Shown here: positions 36,998 through 45,331 of the stretch, piece by piece
How the letters are laid out: the number at the start of each line of letters is the position of its first letter
How positions within the stretch are numbered: position 1 is the stretch's first letter
NCBI RefSeq assembly: GCF_030733425.1
Contig: NZ_JASHIZ010000018.1
Span: 1-64,000 of the forward strand
From: Roseovarius sp. MMSF_3350
GTDB lineage: Bacteria; Pseudomonadota; Alphaproteobacteria; Rhodobacterales; Rhodobacteraceae
Reading direction: 5' to 3'
Length of the DNA stretch: 64,000 nt
Notes under the pieces: generated by a model
Seen by the model: only the letters and a program-made list of their open reading frames with translations
Databases searched by the model: none
What the model was told of the DNA's origin: nothing
Position numbers and translations under genes: made by a program

Positions 36998-37891
36998 ATG
37001 TGTGGAATCGTTGGACTGTTCCTTAAGGACAAGACGCTCGAGCCTCGCTTGGGTGAAATGCTGACTGAAATGCTGATCACGATGTCCGACCGCGGGCCCG
37101 ATAGCGCCGGCATCGCGGTTTACGGCACGGATCGGGACGGGCAGGCGAAGCTGACGCTTCAGGCCGCCGAGCCGAGCCAGTTCGAAGGACTGGCCGAGGA
37201 GATCGGCAACGAGGTTGGCGCGACCATCGAGCAAAGGGTGATCGACACTCATGCCGTGCTGGGATTGCCGCAGGACAAGCTGTCGGCGGCGCGGCAGGCG
37301 ATCAAGCGGCTGCGCCCGGATATACGGGTGATGAGCGCAGGCGACATCATCGAGATCTACAAGGAAGTCGGCCTGCCGGGGGACGTGGCGAAACGGTTCG
37401 ACATTCCCAAGCTGACCGGCAGCCACGGCATCGGGCACACCCGCATGGCCACGGAAAGCGCGGTCACAACGCTGGGGGCGCACCCGTTTTCCACGGGCGC
37501 GGATCAGTGTCTTGTGCATAACGGCTCGCTCAGCAATCACAACGCGCTGCGCCGGCAACTGGCGCGCGAGGGCATCGAGGTCGAGACGCAGAACGACACC
37601 GAGGTGGCCGCGGCCTATCTAACCTGGAAAATGCAGCAGGGTCATACACTTGGTGAAGCGCTGGAGGCGGGGCTGGCGGATCTCGACGGCTTCTACACGT
37701 TCGTCGTGGGCACCAAGGACGGCTTTGGTGTCGTGCGCGACCCCATCGCCTGCAAGCCGGCCGTGATGGCTGAAACCGACCAATACGTGGCCTTCGGCAG
37801 CGAGTATCGCGCGTTGGTGAACCTTCCGGGCATCGAGGATGCCCGCGTGTGGGAACCCGAACCCGCCACCGTTTATTTCTGGAGCCACTGA
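36998..37891 (+). CDS. glxB: class II glutamine amidotransferase, GlxB/MgsA-like
   Basis: A 297-residue Ntn-type glutaminase domain starting at the nucleophile: Met1-Cys2-Gly-Ile-Val-Gly. DRGPDSAGIAVYG (31-43), GIGHTRMATES, HPFSTGADQCLVHNGSLSN and the late RDPIACKPAVMAE are the amidotransferase motifs. A helical insertion at about 75-130 carries no obvious motif. It corresponds to the N-terminal part of GltB as a free subunit, and would supply ammonia or the amide amino group to the FMN subunit. Start ATG 36998 behind AGGAG. First gene of a tight four-gene operon. Confidence 0.9.
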   Translation: MCGIVGLFLKDKTLEPRLGEMLTEMLITMSDRGPDSAGIAVYGTDRDGQAKLTLQAAEPSQFEGLAEEIGNEVGATIEQRVIDTHAVLGLPQDKLSAARQAIKRLRPDIRVMSAGDIIEIYKEVGLPGDVAKRFDIPKLTGSHGIGHTRMATESAVTTLGAHPFSTGADQCLVHNGSLSNHNALRRQLAREGIEVETQNDTEVAAAYLTWKMQQGHTLGEALEAGLADLDGFYTFVVGTKDGFGVVRDPIACKPAVMAETDQYVAFGSEYRALVNLPGIEDARVWEPEPATVYFWSH

Positions 37892-37892
37892 C

Positions 37893-38564
37893 ATGCAGAC
37901 TTACGATTTGGAAGCGGACGGGCTGCGCGGGCTGAATGCCACGCTGCAAGGGGCCAGCGGCAACGAGACCGGCTGGGAAGTCGTCAATCCGCGTGGCAGC
38001 CACGCCATCGCCGTGGGGCTGGATGCACCGCTGGACGTGACCGTGAAGGGCTCGACCGGCTATTACTGTGCGGGCATGAACCAGCAGGCGACAGTGCGGG
38101 TGGCCGGCAATGTCGGCCCCGGCGTGGCCGAGAACATGATGAGCGGCACGGTGATCGTCGAGGGCGATGCCAGCCAGTATGCCGGGGCGACCGGGCATGG
38201 TGGGCTGCTTGTGATCAAGGGTAATGCCTCGTCGCGCTGCGGGATCTCGATGAAGGGGATCGACATCGTCGTGGGCGGCAACGTGGGGCATATGTCGGCC
38301 TTCATGGGTCAGAAGGGGCACCTGGTGGTCTGCGGGGATGCGGGCGACGCGCTTGGCGACTCGATCTACGAGGCGAAGCTGTTCGTGCGCGGTAGCGTCA
38401 AAAGCCTGGGCGCGGACTGCATCGAGAAGGAGATGCGGCCGGAGCATGTCGAGAAGCTGACCGAATTGCTGGAAAAGGCCGGGATCGACGCCGATCCGTC
38501 CGAGTTCAAGCGCTATGGCTCGGCTCGCAAGCTCTACAATTTCAAAGTCGACAACGCCTATTGA
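37893..38564 (+). CDS. glxC: GXGXG domain protein, GlxC/MgsB-like
   Basis: Encodes 223 residues that form almost only the glutamate-synthase alpha-subunit C-terminal beta-helix (GXGXG) domain. Repeating segments such as GSTGYYCAGMN, AGNVGPGVAENM and VGGNVGHMSAFMGQKG make the helix turns. In GltB this domain is structural and bridges the active sites; here it is a separate subunit. Start ATG 37893 is one base after the glxB stop. Confidence 0.9.
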   Translation: MQTYDLEADGLRGLNATLQGASGNETGWEVVNPRGSHAIAVGLDAPLDVTVKGSTGYYCAGMNQQATVRVAGNVGPGVAENMMSGTVIVEGDASQYAGATGHGGLLVIKGNASSRCGISMKGIDIVVGGNVGHMSAFMGQKGHLVVCGDAGDALGDSIYEAKLFVRGSVKSLGADCIEKEMRPEHVEKLTELLEKAGIDADPSEFKRYGSARKLYNFKVDNAY

Positions 38565-38576
38565 GGAGACGGACCC

Positions 38577-39914
38577 ATGAGCGACAATCAAAAATCCGCT
38601 CCGCGGACTTTGCCAAGATATTCCAATACGTTCACGCCGGACGTTAATGCGGAAATCCGCCGGGCGGCAGCCACCGGCATCTACGATATCCGAGGCGGCG
38701 GGGCCAAGCGGAAGGTGCCACATTTCGATGACCTGGTGTTCCTGGGCGCGTCCATGTCGCGCTATCCGCTGGAGGGCTACCGCGAACGCTGCGACACGAA
38801 CGTGGTGCTGGGCACGCGCTATGCTAAGAAGCCGATCGAGCTGAAGATCCCGATCACTATCGCAGGCATGAGTTTCGGCGCGCTGTCGGCGCAAGCGAAA
38901 GAGGCACTTGGGCGGGGAGCGTCGATGGCCGGGACCTCGACCACCACGGGCGATGGCGGGATGACGCCCGAAGAGCGGGGGCAGTCGAAAACGCTTGTGT
39001 ATCAATATCTTCCAAGCCGTTACGGGATGAACCCGGTCGACCTGCGCAAGGCGGATGCCATCGAAGTCGTTGTCGGTCAGGGTGCCAAGCCTGGCGGCGG
39101 CGGGATGCTTTTGGGCCAGAAAATCTCGGACCGTGTGGCCGAGATGCGCACCCTGCCCAAGGGGATCGACCAGCGCTCGGCCTGTCGTCACCCGGACTGG
39201 ACGGGGCCCGATGACCTGGAGATCAAGATCCTCGAGCTGCGCGAGATCACCGGCTGGGAAAAACCGATCTACGTCAAGGTCGGCGCAGCGCGCCCGTTCT
39301 TCGACACGACGCTAGCCGTGAAGGCCGGGGCGGACGTGGTGGTGATCGACGGCATGCAGGGCGGCACGGCGGCCACGCAGGACGTCTTTATCGAACATGT
39401 CGGCATCCCGACATTGGCGTGTATCCGCGAGGCAGTAGCCGCGCTTCAGGAGCTGGGCATGCACCGCAAGGTGCAGCTGATCGTCTCGGGCGGCATCCGC
39501 ACCGGCGCCGATGTCGCCAAGGCGCTGGCGCTTGGGGCCGACGCGGTCAGCATCGGCACGGCCGCCATGGTGGCGATCGGCGACAACGACCCCAAGTGGG
39601 AGGCCGAGTACAACGCGCTTGGCTCCACCGCCGGGGCCTATGACGACTGGCACGAGGGCCGCGACCCGGCGGGCATTTCCACCCAGGACCCGGAACTCTC
39701 GAAACGCCTTGATCCGGTCGAGGCCGGGCGGCGGCTGAACAACTACCTCAAGGTTCTGACGCTGGAGGCACAGACGCTGGCCCGTGCCTGCGGCAAGAAC
39801 CACGTGCACAACCTGGAGCCAGAAGATTTACAAGCTCTTACCGTGGAGGCCGCCGCGATGGCGCGGGTGCCTCTGGCGGGAACCTCTTGGATTCCCGGAC
39901 AGGGCGGTATGTAA
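38577..39914 (+). CDS. glxD: FMN-binding glutamate synthase family protein, GlxD/MgsC-like
   Basis: The 445-residue catalytic subunit with an FMN-binding TIM barrel. ITIAGMSFGALSAQAKEALG, TSTTTGDGGMTPEE, GQGAKPGGGG, VVIDGMQGGTAATQ and LIVSGGIRTGADVAKALALGAD (the last the FMN phosphate loop) are recognisable. The cysteine cluster that ligates [3Fe-4S] in GltB is absent: the region reads AYDDWHEGRDPAGISTQD. It would transfer the amino group released by the amidotransferase subunit, or methylamine in an N-methylglutamate synthase. Start ATG 38577 behind GAGGAGA. Confidence 0.9.
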   Translation: MSDNQKSAPRTLPRYSNTFTPDVNAEIRRAAATGIYDIRGGGAKRKVPHFDDLVFLGASMSRYPLEGYRERCDTNVVLGTRYAKKPIELKIPITIAGMSFGALSAQAKEALGRGASMAGTSTTTGDGGMTPEERGQSKTLVYQYLPSRYGMNPVDLRKADAIEVVVGQGAKPGGGGMLLGQKISDRVAEMRTLPKGIDQRSACRHPDWTGPDDLEIKILELREITGWEKPIYVKVGAARPFFDTTLAVKAGADVVVIDGMQGGTAATQDVFIEHVGIPTLACIREAVAALQELGMHRKVQLIVSGGIRTGADVAKALALGADAVSIGTAAMVAIGDNDPKWEAEYNALGSTAGAYDDWHEGRDPAGISTQDPELSKRLDPVEAGRRLNNYLKVLTLEAQTLARACGKNHVHNLEPEDLQALTVEAAAMARVPLAGTSWIPGQGGM

Positions 39915-39955
39915 TCACGACAACAATCATAATGACAAGAAACGGGGAGACGACC

Positions 39956-41290
39956 ATGGCCACGGACCTGGCAAAATTTGCCGACAAGAACGGCGTCAAA
40001 TACTTCATGATTTCCTTCACGGACCTTTTCGGCGGGCAACGCGCCAAGCTGGTGCCGGCGCAGGCGATCGCCGACATGCAGGAGGATGGCGCGGGGTTCG
40101 CGGGCTTTGCCACGTGGCTGGACATGACGCCGGCGCATCCCGACATGCTGGCCGTACCGGACCCGGAGTCGGTCATTCAACTGCCGTGGAAGCCTGAAGT
40201 GGCGTGGGTGGCGGCCAACCCGGTGATGGAAGACGAGGACGTGGCGCAAGCACCCCGCAACGTGCTGCGCCGCCTGATCGACGAGGCCGCCGAGGAAGGT
40301 CTGCACGTCAAGACGGGTGTGGAGGCGGAGTATTTCCTGCTCACGCCGGATGGCAATGCGCTGTCGGATGAGTTCGATACCGCCGAGAAGCCGTGTTATG
40401 ACCAGCAGGCGGTGATGCGGCGCTATGACGTGGTGCGCGAGATCTGCGACTACATGCTGGATCTGGGCTGGGGCCCGTACCAGAACGACCACGAGGACGC
40501 CAACGGCCAGTTCGAGATGAACTGGGAGTTCGACGACGCGCTGGTGACCGCCGACCGGCATTCTTTCTTCAAGTTCATGACCAAGTCCGTGGCGGAAAGA
40601 CACGGCTTTCGCGCGACCTTCATGCCCAAGCCCGTCGAGGGGCTGACGGGCAACGGCGCGCATGTGCATATCTCGGTCTGGGACGCACCGGGCACGAAGG
40701 CCAAGACCAACGTATTCGCCACCGACACCGCCGAGGGCAGCCCGACCGCAGAGTTGGGCCTGTCCGAGCGCGGCGCGCATTTCCTGGGCGGGATCATGAA
40801 GCACGCCAGCGCCATGGCGGCGATCACCAACCCGACCGTGAACAGTTACAAGCGGATCAACGCGCCGCGCACCACGTCGGGGGCCACATGGGCGCCCAAC
40901 ACGGTGACGTGGACCGGCAACAATCGCACACACATGGTGCGGGTGCCGGGGCCGGGGCGGTTCGAGCTGCGGTTGGCGGACGGGGCGGCGAACCCCTACC
41001 TGTTGCAGGCCGTGATCATCGCCGCTGGCCTCAGCGGCGTCCGGTCCAAGGCCGATCCGGGCAAGCGTTACGACATCGACATGTATGCCGAAGGCTACAA
41101 GGTGCGGGGCGCGCCGAAACTGCCGTTGAACATGCTGGATGCCTTGCGTCTTTACGACAAGGACCGCGAGTTGAAGGCGATGCTGGGCGAGGCGTTCTCG
41201 TCGGCCTTCCTGAAGATGAAGCGGCAGGAATGGGATTCCTACATGGCGCATTTCAGCCAATGGGAAAAGGACCATACGCTGGATATCTGA
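39956..41290 (+). CDS. glnT: glutamine synthetase family ligase: GlnT or gamma-glutamylmethylamide synthetase (GmaS)
   Basis: A 444-residue glutamine-synthetase fold enzyme that joins an amine to the gamma-carboxyl of glutamate with ATP. The N-terminal beta-grasp domain (about 10-100; FTDLFGGQRAK) precedes the catalytic domain with VEAEYFLL (metal acids), EDANGQFEMNW and NGAHVHISVWD. Further motifs are TWTGNNRTHMVRVPGPGRFELR, and NPYLLQAVIIAAGL. The length and the GlxBCD/MgsABC partners fit both GlnT and the methylamine-specific GmaS; sequence alone does not settle it. Start ATG 39956 behind GGGGAGA. No adenylylation tyrosine motif of GlnA type is evident. Confidence 0.85.
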   Translation: MATDLAKFADKNGVKYFMISFTDLFGGQRAKLVPAQAIADMQEDGAGFAGFATWLDMTPAHPDMLAVPDPESVIQLPWKPEVAWVAANPVMEDEDVAQAPRNVLRRLIDEAAEEGLHVKTGVEAEYFLLTPDGNALSDEFDTAEKPCYDQQAVMRRYDVVREICDYMLDLGWGPYQNDHEDANGQFEMNWEFDDALVTADRHSFFKFMTKSVAERHGFRATFMPKPVEGLTGNGAHVHISVWDAPGTKAKTNVFATDTAEGSPTAELGLSERGAHFLGGIMKHASAMAAITNPTVNSYKRINAPRTTSGATWAPNTVTWTGNNRTHMVRVPGPGRFELRLADGAANPYLLQAVIIAAGLSGVRSKADPGKRYDIDMYAEGYKVRGAPKLPLNMLDALRLYDKDRELKAMLGEAFSSAFLKMKRQEWDSYMAHFSQWEKDHTLDI

Positions 41291-41306
41291 CCATTGACCC
41301 TTTCAC

Positions 41307-41328
41307 GGGCGCAGGCATAAATGCGCCC
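41307..41328 (+). other. intergenic mRNA hairpin between the ligase and transporter genes
   Basis: GGGCGCA (41307-41313) pairs with TGCGCCC (41322-41328) around an 8-base loop. No T run follows, so it is not a standard terminator. It sits 16 bp after the glnT stop and 20 bp before the receptor gene, where it could stabilise or punctuate the message so the receptor is made at a different level. Confidence 0.5.
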
Positions 41329-41348
41329 ATGACAATGGGAGGATTACC

Positions 41349-42302
41349 ATGAAGTTTCATCGCCTGACCGCCGCCGTTCTGGCCGGTTCCATGCTGGCGC
41401 TGCCGGCCGCCGCCGAGACGCGCGTCACATACAAATCGGCCAAGTCGGCCTCGTCCTATTACCAGATGGGCGTGCAGATCGCCGAGGCCATGCAGGAGGC
41501 CTCGGACGGCGAGATCAGCGTGACCGTCGAGGAAAGCCAGGGATCGGTTCAGAACGTGATGGAGGTGCGGGCGCGCGGCGGTGATTACGTGTTCACCACG
41601 CCACCCGTTCTGGTCAGCCTGGCGCAGGGTGGCAAGGCGATGTTCGAGGGCAAGGGCGACCCGGCCTTCGACGATATCCGCGCACTGTTCCCGATCCCGT
41701 CGCTGACCATGCATTTCGTCATGTCCGAGGAGAGCGGCGCCACGACGCTGGCGGACCTCGAAGGCAAGACGATCCTGCTGGGCAAGGGCAGTTTCGGTGC
41801 GACGGAGGGCGAGAAGTATCTCGACCTCTTCGGACTGGCCGACAAGGTCGAGATCGCCGATGTTGAACTGTCGAACGCGGTGCCGGCCATGCAGAACGGG
41901 CAGATCGACGGGTTCGTGACGGCGGGTTCGTGGCCGGCACCCAACGTGGTGGAGGCCGCGGCCTCGACCGGGGTGACGGTGCTGTCGATGAGTGACGAGC
42001 AGATTGCCGAGACCGGGCGCACCAAGCTGGTGATCCCTGCGGGCACTTATGCCGGGCAGGACGAGGATATCGTGACGACCTCGCTGCCGGTGGCGGCCTA
42101 TACGACCACCAAGATGGATGACGAGACCGCCTATCAGCTGACCAAGACCTATTGGGAAAGCAAGGCCAAGTTGGGCGAGTCTTCGGCCTGGTGGAACGGC
42201 GTGGACGAGGGCCTGATGGAGAACATCACCGGCCAGATCCATCCCGGCGCCGTGCGCTATTACGAAGAGGCAGGCATCGCCCTGACCGACGCCCAGAAGT
42301 GA
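41349..42302 (+). CDS. TAXI family TRAP transporter solute-binding protein
   Basis: A periplasmic receptor of 317 residues with a signal peptide (1-22, ALPAAA|ET). The TAXI family features are YKSAKSASSYYQMGVQIAEAM at the start of the mature part, a GSVQNVMEVRARGGDYVFTTP-like block, and LADLEGKTILLGKGSFGATEG. TAXI receptors bind small carboxylates such as glutamate or 2-oxoglutarate in the few cases known. Start ATG 41349 behind GGGAGG. Its fused permease follows after 4 bp. Confidence 0.9.
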   Translation: MKFHRLTAAVLAGSMLALPAAAETRVTYKSAKSASSYYQMGVQIAEAMQEASDGEISVTVEESQGSVQNVMEVRARGGDYVFTTPPVLVSLAQGGKAMFEGKGDPAFDDIRALFPIPSLTMHFVMSEESGATTLADLEGKTILLGKGSFGATEGEKYLDLFGLADKVEIADVELSNAVPAMQNGQIDGFVTAGSWPAPNVVEAAASTGVTVLSMSDEQIAETGRTKLVIPAGTYAGQDEDIVTTSLPVAAYTTTKMDDETAYQLTKTYWESKAKLGESSAWWNGVDEGLMENITGQIHPGAVRYYEEAGIALTDAQK

Positions 42303-42306
42303 CCAC

Positions 42307-44100
42307 GTGAGCCTGACGACCCCCGATCCCGCCGCGCAGGCCGGTCCTGCGCGGCTTTTCTGGCTTGGCCTGGCGCTGGCCTCGGTGGTGTTTCATATCG
42401 GGCTGGTGTTCTGGGGGCTGGTGCCGAACCTCGTGAGCCGCCCGATGCACCTGGTTTTCGTGCTGCCCTGGGTACTGGTCTGGGGGCAGGCGGGGCTGAT
42501 GCGCCATAGCGGATACGTGCTGGCCGCACTTGGCGTGGGCGCGGCGCTTTGGGTCGTTTTTAACCGCGACATGCTGGGCGACCAGTACGGGTTTCTGGAA
42601 GGCCAGGGGCAGGTGGCCATCGCCGCCGTGCTGATCCTCGTGGTGCTGGAAGCGGCGAGGCGGGCGATTGGTTGGCCCCTGCCGCTGGTGGCCGCCATCG
42701 CGCTGCTCTACGGCCTTTTCGGGCAACACATCCCGGGGCGTTTCGGCCATTCCGGCACGCCGATCGAGAGCTTTTTCGGAACGCTGACCATTGCCGAAGG
42801 CGCGCTTTGGGGGTCGCTGACGCAGGTGTCGGTGAACGTGGTGGCGATCTTCGTCATCTTCGGCGCGGTGCTGAACGCGGGCGAGGCGGGACAGGGGTTC
42901 ATGAACGTGGCCGCCGCGGCCGCCGGGCGTTTGCGGGGCGGGGCGGCGAAAGTGTCGGTGCTGAGTTCGGCGCTCTTCGGCTCGATCTCGGGCTCGGCAT
43001 CGGCCAACGTGGCCTCGACCGGGGCGGTGACGCTGCCAGCGATGGAGAAGCTGGGATATCCCAAGCGGATCGCCGGCGCGGTGGAGGCGGTGGCGTCCTC
43101 GGGCGGGCAGATCATGCCGCCGCTGATGGGGGCAGGAGCCTTCGTCATGGTCGAGCTGACGGGGGTGCCGTATACCGGCATCATGGCCGCTGCGGCGCTG
43201 CCGGCGCTCTTGTATTTCTGGGCCGTCTGGGTGGGCATCGACGGCTACGCGGCGCGGTTTGATCTGCGGGGGCTGGCGGATGCGGACCGGCCCGCGCGGC
43301 GCGATGTGCTTGTGACATCAGGGTTTTTCCTTGTGCCTTTCGCGATCCTGCTGTTGGGCATGTTCGTGATGCGGGTGACGCCGCAATACGCCGCGTGCCT
43401 GTCGATCTTTGCCGGGGCGGCGCTGCTCTTGTTGGGGTCGGACCTGCGGGTGAACCTGTCGCGGGCGCTGGCGCGGGCTGAGACGGCGTTGATGACGGCG
43501 GCGCGGCAGGTGGCGCTGATCGGGGCGATCATCTTTTGTGCCTCATTGGTGATCGGGGTGCTGGGCGTCACCGGGCTGGGGGTCAAGATCACCTCGCTGA
43601 TCCTGTCGGCCTCGGGCGGGATGCTGTGGCCATCGCTGCTGCTGACCGCCTTTGCCTGTTTGATTTTGGGAATGGAGGTGCCGACAACGGCGGCCTATGT
43701 GATCTGCGTTTCCGTCGCCGGGCCGGCGCTGATCGAGTTGGGGATGGAGCCGCTTCAGGCACATCTTTTCGTCTTCTGGTACGCGCTTTTGTCGACCATC
43801 ACGCCGCCCGTCTGCGGGGCGGTATTCATTGCCGCTGGCATGATCGGGGAGAACTGGCTGCGGATCGCACTGACGGCGATGACGCTGGGTGTAGGGCTGT
43901 ACCTGATCCCCTTGGGCATGGTGGCGAACCCCGGCATCACGGCGTTGGCCGAGGCGCCGGGATGGGCGGTATTGTCGATGGTCAAGGTGGGGGCGGGGCT
44001 GGCGCTGGTCAGCCTGTCGCTGGTGTTGAAGAAAGGCTGGCCGCTGCGGGTGGCGGCGTTCGCGGCGGGGCTGTTTCTGATCCTGTGGCCAATGTCTTAA
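42307..44100 (+). CDS. TRAP transporter fused permease subunit (4TM/12TM)
   Basis: A 597-residue membrane protein in which the small (Q) and large (M) TRAP subunits are fused, as is usual for TAXI systems. Hydrophobic helices fill residues about 18-140 (Q part) and 145-595 (M part). The M part carries the conserved LFGSISGSASANVASTGAVTLPAM, SSGGQIMPPLMGAGAFVM and LGMEVPTTAAY. The transporter would import an organic acid or amino acid with sodium. GTG start at 42307, four bases after the receptor stop, so translation is coupled. Confidence 0.92.
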   Translation: MSLTTPDPAAQAGPARLFWLGLALASVVFHIGLVFWGLVPNLVSRPMHLVFVLPWVLVWGQAGLMRHSGYVLAALGVGAALWVVFNRDMLGDQYGFLEGQGQVAIAAVLILVVLEAARRAIGWPLPLVAAIALLYGLFGQHIPGRFGHSGTPIESFFGTLTIAEGALWGSLTQVSVNVVAIFVIFGAVLNAGEAGQGFMNVAAAAAGRLRGGAAKVSVLSSALFGSISGSASANVASTGAVTLPAMEKLGYPKRIAGAVEAVASSGGQIMPPLMGAGAFVMVELTGVPYTGIMAAAALPALLYFWAVWVGIDGYAARFDLRGLADADRPARRDVLVTSGFFLVPFAILLLGMFVMRVTPQYAACLSIFAGAALLLLGSDLRVNLSRALARAETALMTAARQVALIGAIIFCASLVIGVLGVTGLGVKITSLILSASGGMLWPSLLLTAFACLILGMEVPTTAAYVICVSVAGPALIELGMEPLQAHLFVFWYALLSTITPPVCGAVFIAAGMIGENWLRIALTAMTLGVGLYLIPLGMVANPGITALAEAPGWAVLSMVKVGAGLALVSLSLVLKKGWPLRVAAFAAGLFLILWPMS

Positions 44101-44211
44101 CGGCGAATCGGGGTCAAAAACCCACGTCGGTATTGCGTCGGTATTTGGGTGGTTTCGCGACGGTGCCATTGTCCGCAGGCCTGTGTGAACGGACCGTGCG
44201 CCGTTAAGCAT

Positions 44212-44247
44212 TTACAAAGAAAAATGCGGCCCCGAGATCGGGACCGC
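44212..44247 (-). terminator. rho-independent terminator of the bolA-grxD operon
   Basis: Read on the minus strand, a 10-bp stem GCGGTCCCGA/TCGGGGCCGC (44226-44247, one T-G wobble) is followed by ATTTTTCTTTGTAAA. It begins 31 bp after the grxD stop. A good terminator for the minus strand; the plus-strand permease gene (stop 44100) would read into its antisense side. Confidence 0.85.
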
Positions 44248-44278
44248 GCCTTGGATTAACCGGAGTGAAAGACCCGGC

Positions 44279-44641
44279 TCAGCCGTTGGCTTCGCGGATC
44301 TTGTCGGCGGCGTCCTTGTCGTAGGAGACGCCGTTCTGCTCGAACAGGGTGTCGAGCTCGCCCGAGAGGGTCATCTCGGTGATGATGTCGCAGCCGCCGA
44401 CGAATTCGCCCTTCACGTAGAGCTGCGGGATGGTCGGCCAGTCGGAATAATCCTTGATGCCCTGCCGGATGCCGTCATCGGAAAGCACGTTCACATCCGT
44501 ATACTCGACGCCCATGTAGTTCAGCACGCCGGCCACGCGGGACGAGAACCCGCATTGCGGCATGGTCTTGGTGCCTTTCATGTAGAGCACCACGTCATTG
44601 GCTTTCACGGTTTCTTCGATCTGCGTCTTCGGGTCGCTCAT
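44279..44641 (-). CDS. grxD: monothiol glutaredoxin (Grx4 family)
   Basis: A 120-residue monothiol glutaredoxin with active site C30-G-F-S, the KGTKTMPQ lead-in, [16 protein letters not shown] and the CD motif GGCDI. Such proteins bind a [2Fe-2S] cluster with glutathione, often together with BolA, to carry or sense iron-sulfur status. Start ATG 44641 overlaps the stop of the small membrane protein gene (ATGA). A strong terminator follows. Confidence 0.96.
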   Translation of the reverse strand: MSDPKTQIEETVKANDVVLYMKGTKTMPQCGFSSRVAGVLNYMGVEYTDVNVLSDDGIRQGIKDYSDWPTIPQLYVKGEFVGGCDIITEMTLSGELDTLFEQNGVSYDKDAADKIREANG

Positions 44642-44874
44642 TTGTCGGTGTCCTTCGGAGCAAAGAGTTTGGCGTAGGCTTGCGGATCGCGGGGGATTTC
44701 CCACCGCCGGACGTTGCCGCCGCCCATGCCGGATTGGTAGTCGGATTCAAGGACGTGCATCCCGGTCCCCGGTTCGCTGCCGCGCTTGCCGGGGGATTTG
44801 CGCTGGCCCACGATTGCGACCGCGGCGATGGCGGCGGCAACGAGGACCAGGAGGATGATCAGCGTCCAGCTCAT
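44638..44874 (-). CDS. small single-pass membrane protein between bolA and grxD
   Basis: Encodes 78 residues: an N-terminal hydrophobic helix (about 3-23, [19 protein letters not shown]), a basic linker ([12 protein letters not shown]) and a cytoplasmic-side tail with [27 protein letters not shown] do not recognise a named family. It overlaps grxD by 4 bp and follows bolA after 4 bp, so it is fully embedded in the BolA-glutaredoxin operon and probably works with them. Confidence 0.8.
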   Translation of the reverse strand: MSWTLIILLVLVAAAIAAVAIVGQRKSPGKRGSEPGTGMHVLESDYQSGMGGGNVRRWEIPRDPQAYAKLFAPKDTDK

Positions 44875-44878
44875 CGTT

Positions 44879-45121
44879 TCAGTCCGGGGCCTTGGTGGTC
44901 AGGGCCAGGGCGTGCAGGTCGCCGGAAGGACCGTCCATCTTGCCCTTGAGCGCGGCATAGACGGCGCGCTGCTGCTGGACACGGTTCTTGCCCCGGAAGC
45001 TTTCGTCGATGACCTCGGCCGCGTAGTGATTCCCGTCGCCGGCCAGATCGGTGATGGTGATCTTGGCGTCTGGGAAGGTCTCGCGGATCAGATCCTCGAT
45101 TTCCTGGACTTGCATGGGCAT
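44879..45121 (-). CDS. bolA: BolA family protein
   Basis: An 80-residue BolA protein. The core ITDLAGDGNHYAAEVIDESFRGKNRVQQQRAVYAALKG has the class-defining histidine and the FRGKxRVxQHRxVYxxL-like helix-turn region, here with Q in place of the usual H (VQQQR). It likely pairs with GrxD through a shared [2Fe-2S] cluster. Start ATG 45121, eight bases after AAGGAG; a second ATG two codons in is less well placed. Confidence 0.93.
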   Translation of the reverse strand: MPMQVQEIEDLIRETFPDAKITITDLAGDGNHYAAEVIDESFRGKNRVQQQRAVYAALKGKMDGPSGDLHALALTTKAPD

Positions 45122-45216
45122 GTGCGCGTCTCCTTGGTGTCTGTCCCTGATGTAGAGAGGGCAGGGCCGGGATGCAAGCGACGGGCGTGGTTTCCGGCGA
45201 TGTCGTCCGTGGCGGG

Positions 45217-45277
45217 GTAGGCCGGGATTTCGTCCGGGCATCGGGGTGCGGAGGCGGGGTGAAACCCCGCCCTACGA
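45217..45277. repeat. 61-bp double-palindrome repeat, copy 1
   Basis: This and the copy at 45332 are both 61 bp and differ at eight positions. Each has two inverted repeats. Here the second is perfect (GGCGGGGT-GAA-ACCCCGCC, 45254-45272), while the first (GCCGGGAT...GTCCGGGC) has decayed. Located between bolA and purL. It resembles small dispersed intergenic palindromes (REP-like) of GC-rich proteobacteria. Confidence 0.75.
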
Positions 45278-45331
45278 TGTGGGGCGGAGGTTTTCGACGG
45301 ACAGGCGGGGTCGTCTGGTGCGTGGAGCAGG

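Noticed and set aside
39187..39700. Missing [3Fe-4S] cysteines in the FMN subunit considered as a loss-of-function sign
   Set aside because: As I recall, GlxD/MgsC-type proteins replace this loop with a sequence like the one here, so it is a family feature and not damage.
43092..43170. Duplicated or separate small TRAP subunit (DctQ) gene
   Set aside because: No separate start or stop; the Q part is fused to the M part in one continuous frame, as usual for TAXI systems.
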